From contig CAZSMC010000076.1 in NCBI GenBank assembly GCA_964607755.1, positions 1 to 19,314 on the forward strand: a DNA stretch of 19,314 bases. The letters run 5' to 3'. A program made the translations under genes and the position numbers. The stretch is from CAZSMC01 sp964607755. GTDB lineage: Bacteria > Zhuqueibacterota > Zhuqueibacteria > Residuimicrobiales > Krinioviventaceae. The notes under the pieces were generated by a model. The model saw nothing but the letters and a program-made list of their open reading frames with translations. It had not been told where the DNA came from and did no database searches. Shown piece after piece: positions 1 through 9,860 of the stretch (positions within the stretch are counted from its first letter, which is position 1; each line of letters begins with the position of its first letter).

Positions 1-449
1 ACTAAGGCTTCGAACAAAAAATAGCCCAAGTAGCCGTCACCATCCGGTGCCTCGGCATCGGATTGATCACCATTGGCTGTTCGCCCGACTGTTTGATAAT
101 CCGTTCCCTGACTGCCGGAAGCTGAGAGGTCGGATCCCAAAATATTGGGTTCATACGGATTTTTATTGTCTGTAAATCCCCAGTTTTTAAGTTCATTCGG
201 ATCAAATTCAACTTTGAGTTGATAGGCATCGAGGTTGGACACATCTTTGGCATAGAGGTCGATGTACAAGTAATCGCCATTATTAATACCCTCACGATGT
301 GTGACATTTTGGTTTCCAGTCGTTCCCGGATAACCTAATTCGATATCCACTTGAAATTTTGCATCCGAATTTTGTCCGCTATACAATATTGCCGGGACAA
401 CAAAAATACCACATAGAAAAATTATCTTGAAAATTCTTGCCAATTTCAT
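1..449 (-). CDS. Secreted cohesin-like domain protein, partial (C-terminus beyond window)
   Basis: The open frame starts at ATG 449 and runs off the left edge (about 149 codons seen). A GGAG ribosome site lies about 8 nt upstream. Residues 1-25 are a typical signal peptide (basic KLAR, then a hydrophobic stretch IIFLCGIFVVPAIL). The rest reads as a beta-sandwich with a cohesin-like core: YLYIDLYAKDVSNLDAY followed by QLKVEFDPNEL, matching the usual cohesin pattern of a strand, 'V.NL.GYQ..L.YDP..L'. Cohesins bind dockerin modules on partner proteins. The gene directly upstream, 24 bp away on the same strand, ends in a dockerin, so the pair may assemble with each other outside the cell. The assignment is by pattern only; other carbohydrate-binding or adhesin beta-sandwiches of the same fold are possible. 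Confidence 0.7.
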   Translation of the reverse strand, partial: MKLARIFKIIFLCGIFVVPAILYSGQNSDAKFQVDIELGYPGTTGNQNVTHREGINNGDYLYIDLYAKDVSNLDAYQLKVEFDPNELKNWGFTDNKNPYEPNILGSDLSASGSQGTDYQTVGRTANGDQSDAEAPDGDGYLGYFLFEAL

Positions 450-473
450 GTTTTATCTCCACATAATATTATT

Positions 474-1526
474 TTAATAATTCCCGCCATTATTCCAGGT
501 ATCGCCAAACACCTGCAGATCAGCCGCATCGATGATTTGGTTGCCGCCGTTGGTGCTTTTATTGAAATTGAAAAACCGCGAATCCGTCCCATCTGAAAAC
601 TCTGACGAAGAAGCCTGATTCCACACATCACCGAATCGCTGCAAGTCAATCGCATCCACATAGCCATCTCCATTCGCATCACCAAAAATACGCCGATAGA
701 GAGCAAATTTTCCGGTCGCGTAAACAGACTGCAACGTCACCTTGTGATTCATATCATCCACTGTTCCGCCCCGCCAGCTCCATGTTTCCGAGTTGGCATT
801 ATATTGAGCAATACCGATATAATCCGAATTCTCATCAAAACCCGTTATATCATCTTCATTATAATAAAATGAAATTCGCACCTCTGAAAGGATATCGCCA
901 CTAACGTCCCATTGATATGGAGCAACATCCGCTCCCGGCGCGTTATTCGGTTCCTGGTTGGTTTGTGTCACGGTTAACGACCCGTTATCACCATTGACAA
1001 TTTCAACAACCACTTTATGTCCATCACCTAAAGCATCACCGTCATCAAGTCCCTCATTAAAATGATACCAACCGTCACCGCTAATGGATTCAGTATCAGC
1101 TATCGGATCAGTGGACAACACCACATCCACGTGCTTATCATCCGTGGTGGTTTCGAATAAATTCTCATTGCCATTGTCAAGAACTTCGGCCAATTTGTAA
1201 TAATATCGATCCGAAGCCGGAGGGACATCTGTATAAGAATAACTGTCACCGATTGAAGCATTGCCTGTATTATCTATTCTTGAGTCATTAATTTTCGTAC
1301 CTGTAGCTTCCCGGCTCGTACTGCGATAAATATTAAATCCTCTCACATCCGGTTCAGAGCCGGTTTCCCATTGAATATCAACCTCATCATTTAATGAATC
1401 AAACGCTGTGGTGAATGATATCAATGTGACGGAAAGCGGAGAGTCAGCCTCTTGCGCTTTTATGCTTAACGGGTAAAATAGGCATAAAAGGGCCAGTGAG
1501 AAAATAATAATTTGAATATTTTTCAT
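474..1526 (-). CDS. Secreted FnIII-like protein with C-terminal type I dockerin
   Basis: 350 residues, start ATG 1526 with GGAG 8 nt upstream. Residues 1-25 form a signal peptide ending in KAQ. Residues about 30-130 resemble a fibronectin-III-like module of the kind seen in T9SS-phyla surface proteins (IQWETGSEPDVRGFNIYRS and YYYKLAEVLDNG). Residues about 135-278 are a second beta-rich region. Residues 281-349 are a dockerin: a clear calcium loop GDANGDGYVDAIDLQRFGD (Asp283, Asn285, Asp287, Asp291), then a second, looser repeat around NQIIDAADLQVFGDTWN whose loop is lengthened by KSTNGG. The gene lies between a C25 peptidase (63 bp upstream) and a cohesin-like protein (24 bp downstream), probably in one operon. 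It may be an extracellular scaffold or adhesin component. The role of the middle region is unknown. Confidence 0.8.
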   Translation of the reverse strand: MKNIQIIIFSLALLCLFYPLSIKAQEADSPLSVTLISFTTAFDSLNDEVDIQWETGSEPDVRGFNIYRSTSREATGTKINDSRIDNTGNASIGDSYSYTDVPPASDRYYYKLAEVLDNGNENLFETTTDDKHVDVVLSTDPIADTESISGDGWYHFNEGLDDGDALGDGHKVVVEIVNGDNGSLTVTQTNQEPNNAPGADVAPYQWDVSGDILSEVRISFYYNEDDITGFDENSDYIGIAQYNANSETWSWRGGTVDDMNHKVTLQSVYATGKFALYRRIFGDANGDGYVDAIDLQRFGDVWNQASSSEFSDGTDSRFFNFNKSTNGGNQIIDAADLQVFGDTWNNGGNY

Positions 1527-1589
1527 TATAAACTCCGATTAACGTAATCAAAATATAAATTTCTTCTTTGTTAAATGCAATAAATATTT

Positions 1590-4500
1590 TTAACGGGCAA
1601 TAATTAGTTTTTTTATTGATTCGCTTTTTTCGTCGCCGTCATTGGCAATTATCTTGTAAAAATACACGCCATTTGCCAAAAGATCACCACGTTCATCACG
1701 GCCATCCCATAGATACTCATTATAACCAACGTGGCCGTGCGTTTCGATCGTATCAATCAATCGTCCGGCCACAGTGAATATTTTTATTTTAATGGCCGCA
1801 TTCCGATCATTACGCATGCTAAAAGTGAAATATGTGCGATCCTGCATAGGATTGGGATAATTGAGTACCTTTTCAATCTGCAGATCGGATTGTATGGAAA
1901 AGGCGATACTCTTTTCAGCAATGATTTCATCATTGCCCTCACGCTTGAGCGTGACCTGTAATTGATAATGTCCATCTGCCAGGTCTTTTGGTACAAATAA
2001 TCCATTTATGCTTTTTTCAGCAGCATTTATTTCTATATTGATATTATCTTGTTGTAATTTTTTTNNNNNNNNNNNNNNNNNNNNNNNNNNNNNNNNNNNN
2101 NNNNNNNNNNNNNNNNNNNNNNNNNNNNNNNNNNNNNNNNNNNNNNNNNNNNNNNNNNNNNNNNGCTTTTTTCAGCAGCATTTATTTCTATATTGATATT
2201 ATCTTGTTGTAATTTTTTTTCATTCAAACGAAATTCCACTTTACTATTTATTGGAACATTATTTATATGTGTATTCAGATTCGTATTTTTCGCTATTATT
2301 TTAAAACCAGATATACCACCATTCCAGGGTTGATCATTAATGTAAAACAGAATATCGCTATCGCGTGAAAAGACACTGGTTGACACAGCTTTTAAATCGA
2401 CTTGTTGTGATTGCCCAGGCTGCCATAAAAGTGTGGGGTGCAATGATACCGTATCTTTTTCAGCAAGGACAGCTAGAAAAAAAAGAGTATCTCCGGGCGC
2501 TGCTCCATCCGTTTTTAGCGTTTCAGGATTATCTGGCAGTATGCTGATTGGACCGAATGATCCTTTATCGTCAAATGTGTATGTAGATGCGATGCGTTTC
2601 CGTTTCGAATGAACCAACAGTTCTGTGTTCTTTGGCACAGCGTTACCAGCCACCGTTATTGTGCCTGAATAGTTCGAGGAGACCACATGAGGTGCTGCTC
2701 TAACAGGGAATTCCATAGATGGATCACCAAACAGTGTGTAAAACATCACATGATCCCAATATTGTGGCGTATCTCTATTAATACCCATAAGTGCGTTCAA
2801 TTTTGCATCACCTATATTTATCACCTTTTCCTTAAAAATCGATCGATAAAACTCATTTGCACATGTCTGTGCCGGTGATAAATAGGAATAGCCGGCTCCG
2901 GTAAAAATCGCAGAGGCTCCCCTGTTGCGTTCGTTTAGAAGCACTTCTCCCAAACAACTGTGCGCAAGTTGTGGTTCGGTAAAATTGCCGTTTGTACATG
3001 CTTCCGTCACAACCACTGGATTTTTTATATCATTGCGAAGCTTCGGTACGTCACTCGTCCAAAACAGTCCTTCCTGGGCCCAATTTCTTGTTGCTCCATG
3101 CCCCTGGTAATTGATGACAAAAGCACCCTCATTAAAATACTGTTTAATAAGAGACTTTGCCGTGCTTGTTCCCTCCTCTGATAAATATACCTTTTTATTT
3201 TCAAAATATGTTGGCATACGCTTCATCAGAGAATCTGAATTGGCCTCAAACGGCATACCCTGTTCACCATTATCAGCGATAAAAACTGTTGTAGATTGCC
3301 ACTCTTCTTTTAAAGCATTCGTTTGATATTGTTTCATTTTATCAAAGACTTTTTTTGCTTCATTATTTGTACGAGCTGTAATTCGTCCTGTATGCATATC
3401 CGGTAAAATATCTCCCCCGTTTACACATGCCAACCAGTTGTCAGAGGCCGCTGTGAATTCATAAGCAATACTTTCAAAAAAATGTGTTGGAACAAAATCA
3501 GAACGACCATATCCATATCTGTCCGGATTTACGATGCGTGGATTTTTAGAGGCATCACCCACTAACAGCACAAATGACGGTCTTGGCAGAGTCCAATTGT
3601 TATAAGCATGTTCCAGGAACTGTTGTATAGGAGCATCGTCATAAAAACCATAATTGAATTCATCATAAATATTCTGAACTTTAAATGTTTTAACATCATA
3701 TCCTTGCTGCTCTTTGAATTCAGCAAACGACAAGGAACTTGAATAAAAGTCATCAAAAGCGATGATCAAATAATCTGTATGATCCGATATGGAACGCAAA
3801 TCAGATGATTCGTCGCGAAAAAGACTATCCGGTTTTTCTCTTTTAGAAGGCGATAACGCGACATATCTCATGGGCCCGGATACATCATCCTGAAATGATA
3901 GATTATATAAAGTGGTATTTAGTGTAGTGACAAAATTGTTTACAATTTTGGGACGAGTTGTGTCTGATATATCGATCACAAGTAAATTATCAATGGAAAA
4001 ATCTTTTATATGATATTCAACGATTCCGCTCGTATCAGAAGAAAAACCAAGACTGTCGTTCATTGCAAGATAATCCCGCCAGTACTCAATTTCGAAAAAA
4101 TTAAGAACTGTATAATCAACAGACGCTCCCGTATCTCCGGGATTGTTAAATTTGATCGTATTATCAGTATCTTTGATAGCGGATTGCGGAAAAGAGACTT
4201 GACGAGTATCCAGATTAAAATCATTAAAGGTATAATTAATAATTTCATAGGAATCTGACGGATCACTATCCGGGGCAATGGTGACAACTATATGGTGATT
4301 AGGATCTATATTCGGATCACTCCCGCCTTTGACTCGTAACTTAAAAGAGCAATCATTTGCACTCGTATCTGAAACATTAAAAAGAACACTTTGAGTCTCC
4401 CACACCTCAGGCGCTGCAAATACTTCCCAGTACCATTGGTCTTCATTTACGCTATTCGGTATGCTTGTTATCATGACAACATCTTCCTCAAAATGCACCC

Positions 4501-5659
4501 TCTCCTTCCCCCTTGTCAACACCGGCGCCGTACCGCTGGGCGTGCCGTCTTTCACAGCCATGCGACTGCCCTGGGTGTCGGAAACGGTGAGCCAGTAGAC
4601 GTTGGTGTCGGTGTAATAGTTTTTAAAGGCCGTGCCGTAGAATTCGATATAGTCGCCGGCGTCAAAACTGCCGTCGTCCTGGCCGTAAACGTGAATGTCG
4701 ATTTCCTGGCCTTTGTTGAACATTTTGATATAGCGCGGATCGATGGTGTCCACATCCAGTCCGGCGGCTGCCAGGTCAGAGCGTTCCATCCAGTAGATGG
4801 CGTCTTTTTCAACAAAGATCTTGTACCACTCGTCGCCCTCGGTTAAAAAGTAATCATCTTGCGCGGGTTTGCGCAAACTCGCCTGTCGTCGTTTGCGGAA
4901 TTGTTTGGCTTTGTCATAATTGAGCAGCGTTCGCTGGTACAGCTTTTCAAAACTTTCCGCATCATCTGTCACCGCGCCCTGCGGTTTTTTCAGTGAAGCG
5001 TTATAATTCACCTGAATGGTTATGTTTTTAATATATCGAATCTGTTTGGTTACGGGATTGTACTGAACCGGAAACACCCGCACTGCCTGCAGTCGCTGAT
5101 CGCGTAAAAAAGCGGATTCGTTCAACCGGACAATCTGTTCAGGATAAAAACGGTTTGCATTGTAGGCTGCCTCATCTTTGATGAGCTCATAGGTCACATC
5201 AAAATCGGGCGTCGTGAACAGCTCATCGTTTGGCGGCTGTTCCTCCTTTTTCACCATGGTTGGCGCGGGGTGAATATAAAAATCGGAATAGGTCTCCACT
5301 TCTTTGTCGATAACCGTAAATGTGGGTTCAGCGTCCTCCGGAATACCAAAAGGAAATCCCTTGACCGGCAATTGCGGTTTGCCCGGATCAGCAGACTGGG
5401 AAAAGTCGGGAATATTAATCTGGTCTCGAAACTCGCCGCTGCCTTTGGTGATGCGCGTGAATGGCGGCACTTTTACCTGAAAGACAAGTGTGTTGGCATC
5501 GGATTGCAGAACCTGAACCACATTGTTTTTTATCGCAGAAGGGACAATATCAGTGGATTCTTTCGTGGGCGCTCCACGGATTTCTTTTGATTTTTGCCCG
5601 ACAAATGGCGCAAAAATGAAAAGCACAATTAAAAGTATATAAAAAGGAGTACGATTCAT
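1590..5659 (-). CDS. Gingipain-like C25 cysteine peptidase with C-terminal sorting domain (gene interrupted by a false assembly gap)
   Basis: Start ATG 5659 with GGAG 7-10 nt upstream; signal peptide at residues 2-21. As printed, the frame enters 100 N and stops at 2033. The 55 bases on each side of the N run are identical. Merging them joins the frame at codon 2167-2165 directly to 2009 and continues without a stop to 1590, giving about 1304 residues. Domains: N-terminal pro-region (about 40-260) with VPPFTRI and LPVKGFPFGIP, a beta-rich region to about 600, then the peptidase C25 caspase-like fold (from DYLIIAFDDF). Catalytic candidates are His854 in NYQGHGATRNW and Cys888 in TEACTNGNF. An Ig-like region follows, then a FlgD-like/T9SS-type tail (YPNPMQDR, VAGRLIDTI, WDGRDERGDLLANGVYFYK). 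It is a paralogue of the next gene upstream. It is probably exported and could process surface proteins, as gingipains or PorU do; the substrate is unknown. Base composition changes sharply near 4490. Confidence 0.85.
2010..2064. repeat. Left copy of 55-bp contig overlap
   Basis: Exact duplicate of 2165-2219 on the other side of the N run. It ends in seven T, and the right copy continues with one more T. It is best explained as the shared k-mer of two contig ends, not as a biological repeat, because the second gap in the window shows the same 55-nt length. Confidence 0.88.
2065..2164. other. Scaffold gap of 100 N, probably artificial
   Basis: The gap is exactly 100 N, a standard placeholder length. 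Bases 2010-2064 and 2165-2219 are identical over 55 nt, so two contigs overlap rather than being separated by unknown sequence. Removing 155 nt (one copy plus the N run) restores an open frame in the C25 peptidase gene and brings in a C-terminal domain homologous to that of the neighbouring paralogue. Confidence 0.9.
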
Positions 5660-5718
5660 ACCCGCTCCAAAAATATTATTTATCCATTTAAAGTTTCGAT
5701 GCGTTGCAGGTTTTTAGC

Positions 5719-5957
5719 TTAACGCAGAGTCCGCAAAGCACGCAGAGAAAAACAAAGGCTATTTAATAATCGACATCATTATCGATCTTGATATGGACCG
5801 CGAAACTCTGAATAACTGCACACTTGATCTTGTTGTCATTAATAAACTCGAATAATTTTTGCACATCACAAAATAACCAGGATCGCTTTAACGTTACCAC
5901 AAGTTCAGAAATATTTTCCTCTGCGCAGCTTTGCGACCTCCGCGATCTCGGCGTTAA
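5719..5957. mobile_element. Small inverted-repeat-bounded element (MITE-like)
   Basis: The left arm 5719-5747 (TTAACGCAGAGTCCGCAAAG, then CACGCAGAG) matches the reverse complement of the right arm 5919-5957 (TTAACGCCGAGATCGCGGAG, GTCGCAAAGCTGCGCAGAG), with an extra CGCGGAG-type unit in the right arm. Such 'TTAACGC.GAG..CGCAAAG' arms recur around small mobile or accessory genes in many environmental bacteria (recalled knowledge, not searched). The inside is about 170 bp. Mobility is inferred from structure only, and no target-site duplication was identified. Confidence 0.5.
5763..5900 (-). CDS. Small hypothetical ORF inside inverted-repeat element
   Basis: 45 codons from GTG 5900 to TAA 5763; the frame is open further upstream through the right arm but has no ATG. 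The translation looks protein-like (LKRSWLFCDVQKLFEFIN, then IKCAVIQSFAVHIKIDNDVD) and has no low-complexity signature. No ribosome site is visible and I do not recognise the family. It may be the remnant of a passenger gene carried by the element, or chance. Confidence 0.25.
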   Translation of the reverse strand: MVTLKRSWLFCDVQKLFEFINDNKIKCAVIQSFAVHIKIDNDVDY

Positions 5958-6024
5958 AACAAATTGAATAATTTAATATAGCTACAAAACAAAAAAAATG
6001 CCAAAATCATTTCTAAAAAGAACA

Positions 6025-9000
6025 TTAATTCATCACAATAACTTTTGTTACCCCGGTTGCCCTTTCCTGGTGTTCTCGTGCATGGATCCGCACCAGGTAC
6101 ACACCATTGGCCAGCCGGTCACCGTTTTTGTCACGGCCGTCCCACGGGGTACTGTTGAATCCCACCTCTCCGCTGGCATTTTGGATCGCTCTGAGCAATC
6201 GACCAGCCAGGCTGTAAATTTTTATCGTTACATCGGCCGGAATGTCATTTAAAATACGATACGAAATGGCTGTCTCCTCCTGCATCGGATTCGGAAACGC
6301 CAATGCCCGGTCGATGGTCAATTCGGATTGGGTCGTAAATGTCAACTCTTTTTTAAGAACATTCACATCATTGGCTTTTTTTACCTTCAGGACAAGATGA
6401 TGTTCGCCGTCTTTAATCTCGGGCAATTGAAACCAGACATCAAAAGTCTGTGGTTTTTTATGGTTGGCCTGAAATGAATAATTCTGCGACGGCACAACAT
6501 GCTCATCCAACTGCAACTCGACGGTTGGCGGCTGCAGATGCATTTTCGGCGTTTGTATCGTCGCGGAAAATCTGGCGTTACGAGGCACAGGATCGCCTTG
6601 CCAATAGTGCTCGTTCACACGCTGTTCATTGAACCACATGTCAACAGATATTCCGCTTTCGTGCACGCCGGTAAGCACACCGGACAAATGCACTGTTTCA
6701 TTGGCGCCTGAATGCCACACCACCAGCGGCTCGAGGCGCAGACTGTCGCCTTGCGGCAACACTGCCCGAAAGCGGATGCTGTCGCCTTCTGCAGCACCAT
6801 CCCGAATGTTGGTTGCCGGATCGTCCGCAGGAATCGACAAATTTTGAAACAAGCCGTCATCACCCTGCAAGGTGACGCCACCAAAGCGTTGCTGATAAAG
6901 CTGTGCAAAAATCCGTGTGCTTATTGGCGCAGGTTCATCATTGATTGTGATCATGCCGTTGTACGTGGCCGGAGCTGGTTTCTCAGCCGGCTGCAGATGC
7001 ACTTCTGATGCCGGATCGCCAAATAAAATGTAAAAAGCCGCATGGTCATACTTGCCCGGATGAGCTGACAAAAGAGCCAATCTGGATTCAGTCGCAGCCG
7101 GCCCAACAACAGCATTACCGCCATCAAATACCGAGTTGTAAAAAGCCAAAGCCAGCGTTTGTGTGGCACTCAAGTAGGCAAATCCTGATCCGGTAAAAAC
7201 GGCAAGTGCGCCGTTTTGTCCATTAATGAGCAGTTCCTCACCCAGAGATGTTTGCTCATCATCCGGATAAATAAAATAACCATTAATGCAACTCTGTGTA
7301 AAAACAAGCGGCATGCGATGAGCGTTGTTCATGTTCGGCACATCCGTCACATGAAACAGACGCGGATTGGCCGCCCAGCTTACCATGGAACCATGGCCCA
7401 TATAATTGGTGATAACCGCGCCGGCATCGAGCGAATCCATGACCGCTTTTTGAGCGTCGATTTCCGTTTCAAAATCAGCCGCATAGATTTTTTCGACATG
7501 ATAGGCATCCGGAACAGTCGTTTGAATCAGCTCATCGGTTAAATGCTCAAAGTCACCGGCATTATCAGTATCGTCGGAAATGAACAGCACATTTTCCTGC
7601 CACGGTTCCGTGTCGTTATGTTTGGCATAGTCGATAATGTCTGTCACTGCTTTATCGGCCTGCCCGGCTGTTCGGACACTCAACCGGCCTATGTGCATAT
7701 CCGGCACCATATCGTGTCCGCTGACCGTGGCGAACCAACTATCTGATGCGGTTTCAAAACTGTACGTGTTCGATATGAACAAATGCGTGGGCACAAAATC
7801 AGAGAGTCCGTTTCCGGTGTGATCTTTGTAATCGTACGACGCATCGCCTAAAAGCAGCGTATACACCGGCGCCGGCGCGCGCCACTGGTGAAAAGCAGCG
7901 TGCAAAAAATCCTTGATAGCACGCGGGTCTTTCATGCCGTAATTGAACTGATCGTATATATCCTGAATATCGACGACCATGGTGATCAAACCCTGAGAAC
8001 GCCGAAAATCAGCCAGAGTGTGTGCTTGCTCCATGAATCGATCGTGAGTAATCAAAATGTAATCTGCCTGATTGTGCGGTGCTGATAAATCCGGTGCTGA
8101 GGTCTTTTCGATAAAATCAGGTGCCCGTTTTTGAAAAGATGAAACAATGACATATTTCTCCTGTCCGGACAGAGAATCTGCAAACGCTAAAGTATTCGAG
8201 GAAATGGCATGGTGCTCGATTCGTATAACATTTTCCGAATCGGTCACATTGTAAATGCACGCGTTGCCGGCCGTCCAGCCGGTCACATGGATTCGTTGAC
8301 GACCGTGCGCCTCTGCGCTGAACGCTAGACTGTCACTGGTTGCAGAAAAATTGCGCCAGTAACGAATTTCAATATGATCCAGCAACTGAAAATCGTACGC
8401 CACATCCGGCAAAGTCTCCACATCGATCTTTATTTCATTTTGCCCGTTCTTTAACAATGATTGGGAAAACAGACCTCTCAGTTCGAACGGCTGCTGACCG
8501 TCCCAGGTAGCGCTGCCAATTTTTTGCGAGTTCAAAAACACCGAGGTGAGATGATCCGGCGCTATTGAAGGCACATAAGTGTATCCGAACAAATCAACGC
8601 TGATCGAACAGGAATCGAACGACACATTCGCAACATCGTCAAGTTGCAAAGGCAACTGGAACGGTTGACCGCTTATCACACGTCGCCAGAACCAGTGGTC
8701 GTCTTTTTCATCGACCGGAATTTCGTTGATATATAGACTGTCTTTTTCAAGGTGCACTGTTTCGAATCCTCTGCCAAGAACCGGGTCTGCTTCCTGCACA
8801 CTGCCATTGCGAACGGCCATCCGTTGGCCCGCAGAGTCGCCAAACGTCAGCCAATAAACATTGCCACTTTCATAATAGTTTTGCGCCGAGGTCCCAACAA
8901 ACTCAATGTAATCGTTGCCATCGAACCGGCCGTCTTGCTCACCATAAACATGAATGGCAACCTCCTCACCTTTGTTGTAAAGACAGAATGTTTGCGGGTT

Positions 9001-9834
9001 TATGGTATCAAGCGGCAAACCGGCGGAAGCCAGTTGGTTATAATTCAGCGCATAAACACCGGGGTTTGCTATACGGATTTTGTATTGTTGTTTTGCAAAT
9101 CCGAATGCAGACCGTCTTAACGATCTTTTGTGATGAGTGCGCATCAAAGCGGCGACGTTTTTGTTTAATAGGATCTTTTCAAATGTTTTCTCATAAACCT
9201 GAGACTCGGTTCGAGAAACTCCTGGCCGAAATTCATCTGTTTTTTGAAATTGAACTGATATGCGAAGATGCTCGGCATGCTGCACTTCACCGGACACCGG
9301 ATTGTAGCGAATGGGGAAAATACGCAAAAATTGGATCCGCTGGTCGCGGAGCACGGCCGTTGAATCCAGCGACACAAAAGCATCCGGATAAAACGCATTC
9401 TTTGCATAAATATCCGCATTTTTCCGTCGTTGCGTTGATTCAATCTTTGGCACATGTTGGAGATTAACAGCGGGCATGCGCGGCTCGAATTCCGGTGCCG
9501 GTAGGATGTTAAAACTAGAGTATGTTTTGGTCGCAAACGCTTCAACCTGAATCGCAGGTCGCGAGCCAAAGGGAATGGCAAGCGTCACACCACGAACAGG
9601 TAGCTGAGGCGCTCCTGCAGAAGTAGTTTGCGAACAGCCAGGGATGTGAAGAGTATGTCCATCCGCTTCTGTGATTGTAAATGGCGGCACATGAACGTCA
9701 AAAGTTAGCTGGTCTGTGGAAGATTGAATAATATCGATTTTAATAGAATTGGAATGGACAGGGTCCGACAACGCCGTGGAGATAATCGGGCAGGATAATA
9801 AAAAAAGTAAAATAATGAGGCGCGAACAACTCAT
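6025..9834 (-). CDS. Gingipain-like C25 cysteine peptidase with C-terminal sorting domain
   Basis: I place the start at ATG 9834 (1269 residues). The frame stays open to 9942, but that would overlap the previous gene, and 9834 begins a clear signal peptide (MSCSRLIILLFLLSCPIIS). Pro-region markers VPPFTI and LPVRGVTLAIPFG parallel the downstream paralogue. The C25 domain begins near ADYILITHDRF. Catalytic candidates are His814 in NYMGHGSMVSW and Cys849 in TQSCINGYF, 35 residues apart, close to the His-Cys spacing of gingipains. The tail from about residue 1180 is a FlgD-like/T9SS-type sorting or anchoring domain (AFPNPMQEETAI, LAGRLLRAI, WDGRDKNGDRLANGVYLVR). It begins 26 bp after a radical-SAM gene, so the two are probably co-transcribed. 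It is probably active at the cell surface or in the periplasm; cleavage specificity cannot be told from sequence. The ribosome site is weak. Confidence 0.88.
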   Translation of the reverse strand: MSCSRLIILLFLLSCPIISTALSDPVHSNSIKIDIIQSSTDQLTFDVHVPPFTITEADGHTLHIPGCSQTTSAGAPQLPVRGVTLAIPFGSRPAIQVEAFATKTYSSFNILPAPEFEPRMPAVNLQHVPKIESTQRRKNADIYAKNAFYPDAFVSLDSTAVLRDQRIQFLRIFPIRYNPVSGEVQHAEHLRISVQFQKTDEFRPGVSRTESQVYEKTFEKILLNKNVAALMRTHHKRSLRRSAFGFAKQQYKIRIANPGVYALNYNQLASAGLPLDTINPQTFCLYNKGEEVAIHVYGEQDGRFDGNDYIEFVGTSAQNYYESGNVYWLTFGDSAGQRMAVRNGSVQEADPVLGRGFETVHLEKDSLYINEIPVDEKDDHWFWRRVISGQPFQLPLQLDDVANVSFDSCSISVDLFGYTYVPSIAPDHLTSVFLNSQKIGSATWDGQQPFELRGLFSQSLLKNGQNEIKIDVETLPDVAYDFQLLDHIEIRYWRNFSATSDSLAFSAEAHGRQRIHVTGWTAGNACIYNVTDSENVIRIEHHAISSNTLAFADSLSGQEKYVIVSSFQKRAPDFIEKTSAPDLSAPHNQADYILITHDRFMEQAHTLADFRRSQGLITMVVDIQDIYDQFNYGMKDPRAIKDFLHAAFHQWRAPAPVYTLLLGDASYDYKDHTGNGLSDFVPTHLFISNTYSFETASDSWFATVSGHDMVPDMHIGRLSVRTAGQADKAVTDIIDYAKHNDTEPWQENVLFISDDTDNAGDFEHLTDELIQTTVPDAYHVEKIYAADFETEIDAQKAVMDSLDAGAVITNYMGHGSMVSWAANPRLFHVTDVPNMNNAHRMPLVFTQSCINGYFIYPDDEQTSLGEELLINGQNGALAVFTGSGFAYLSATQTLALAFYNSVFDGGNAVVGPAATESRLALLSAHPGKYDHAAFYILFGDPASEVHLQPAEKPAPATYNGMITINDEPAPISTRIFAQLYQQRFGGVTLQGDDGLFQNLSIPADDPATNIRDGAAEGDSIRFRAVLPQGDSLRLEPLVVWHSGANETVHLSGVLTGVHESGISVDMWFNEQRVNEHYWQGDPVPRNARFSATIQTPKMHLQPPTVELQLDEHVVPSQNYSFQANHKKPQTFDVWFQLPEIKDGEHHLVLKVKKANDVNVLKKELTFTTQSELTIDRALAFPNPMQEETAISYRILNDIPADVTIKIYSLAGRLLRAIQNASGEVGFNSTPWDGRDKNGDRLANGVYLVRIHAREHQERATGVTKVIVMN

Positions 9835-9860
9835 GATGATATTCGTTCGAATTTGGGATG

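Larger units (their letters stand above)
5660..6024. other. Intergenic region between the two C25 peptidase genes
   Basis: 365 bp without a convincing gene. It holds an inverted-repeat-bounded segment (5719-5957, listed separately) with one short minus-strand frame inside. The 5660-5710 stretch contains the ribosome site of the downstream peptidase gene and an AT-rich leader. I see no clear rho-independent terminator. Confidence 0.6.

Noticed and set aside
446..706. 86-codon minus-strand frame overlapping the dockerin
   Set aside because: It is an out-of-frame reading of the dockerin coding sequence, rich in Met/Arg, with no independent ribosome site.
2010..2219. Direct repeat of 55 bp that could have been a biological tandem duplication or attachment site
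   Set aside because: The same 55-nt length recurs at the other gap with the same 100-N spacer, and collapsing it restores a homologous frame, so an assembly overlap explains it better.
4391..4846. 151-codon plus-strand open frame
   Set aside because: It lies fully antisense to the GC-rich part of a C25 peptidase with clear motifs; its translation has no recognisable domain and no ribosome site. It is a shadow of the real frame.
8988..9467. 159-codon plus-strand open frame
   Set aside because: Antisense to the pro-region of the first C25 peptidase, with no family features. A shadow.
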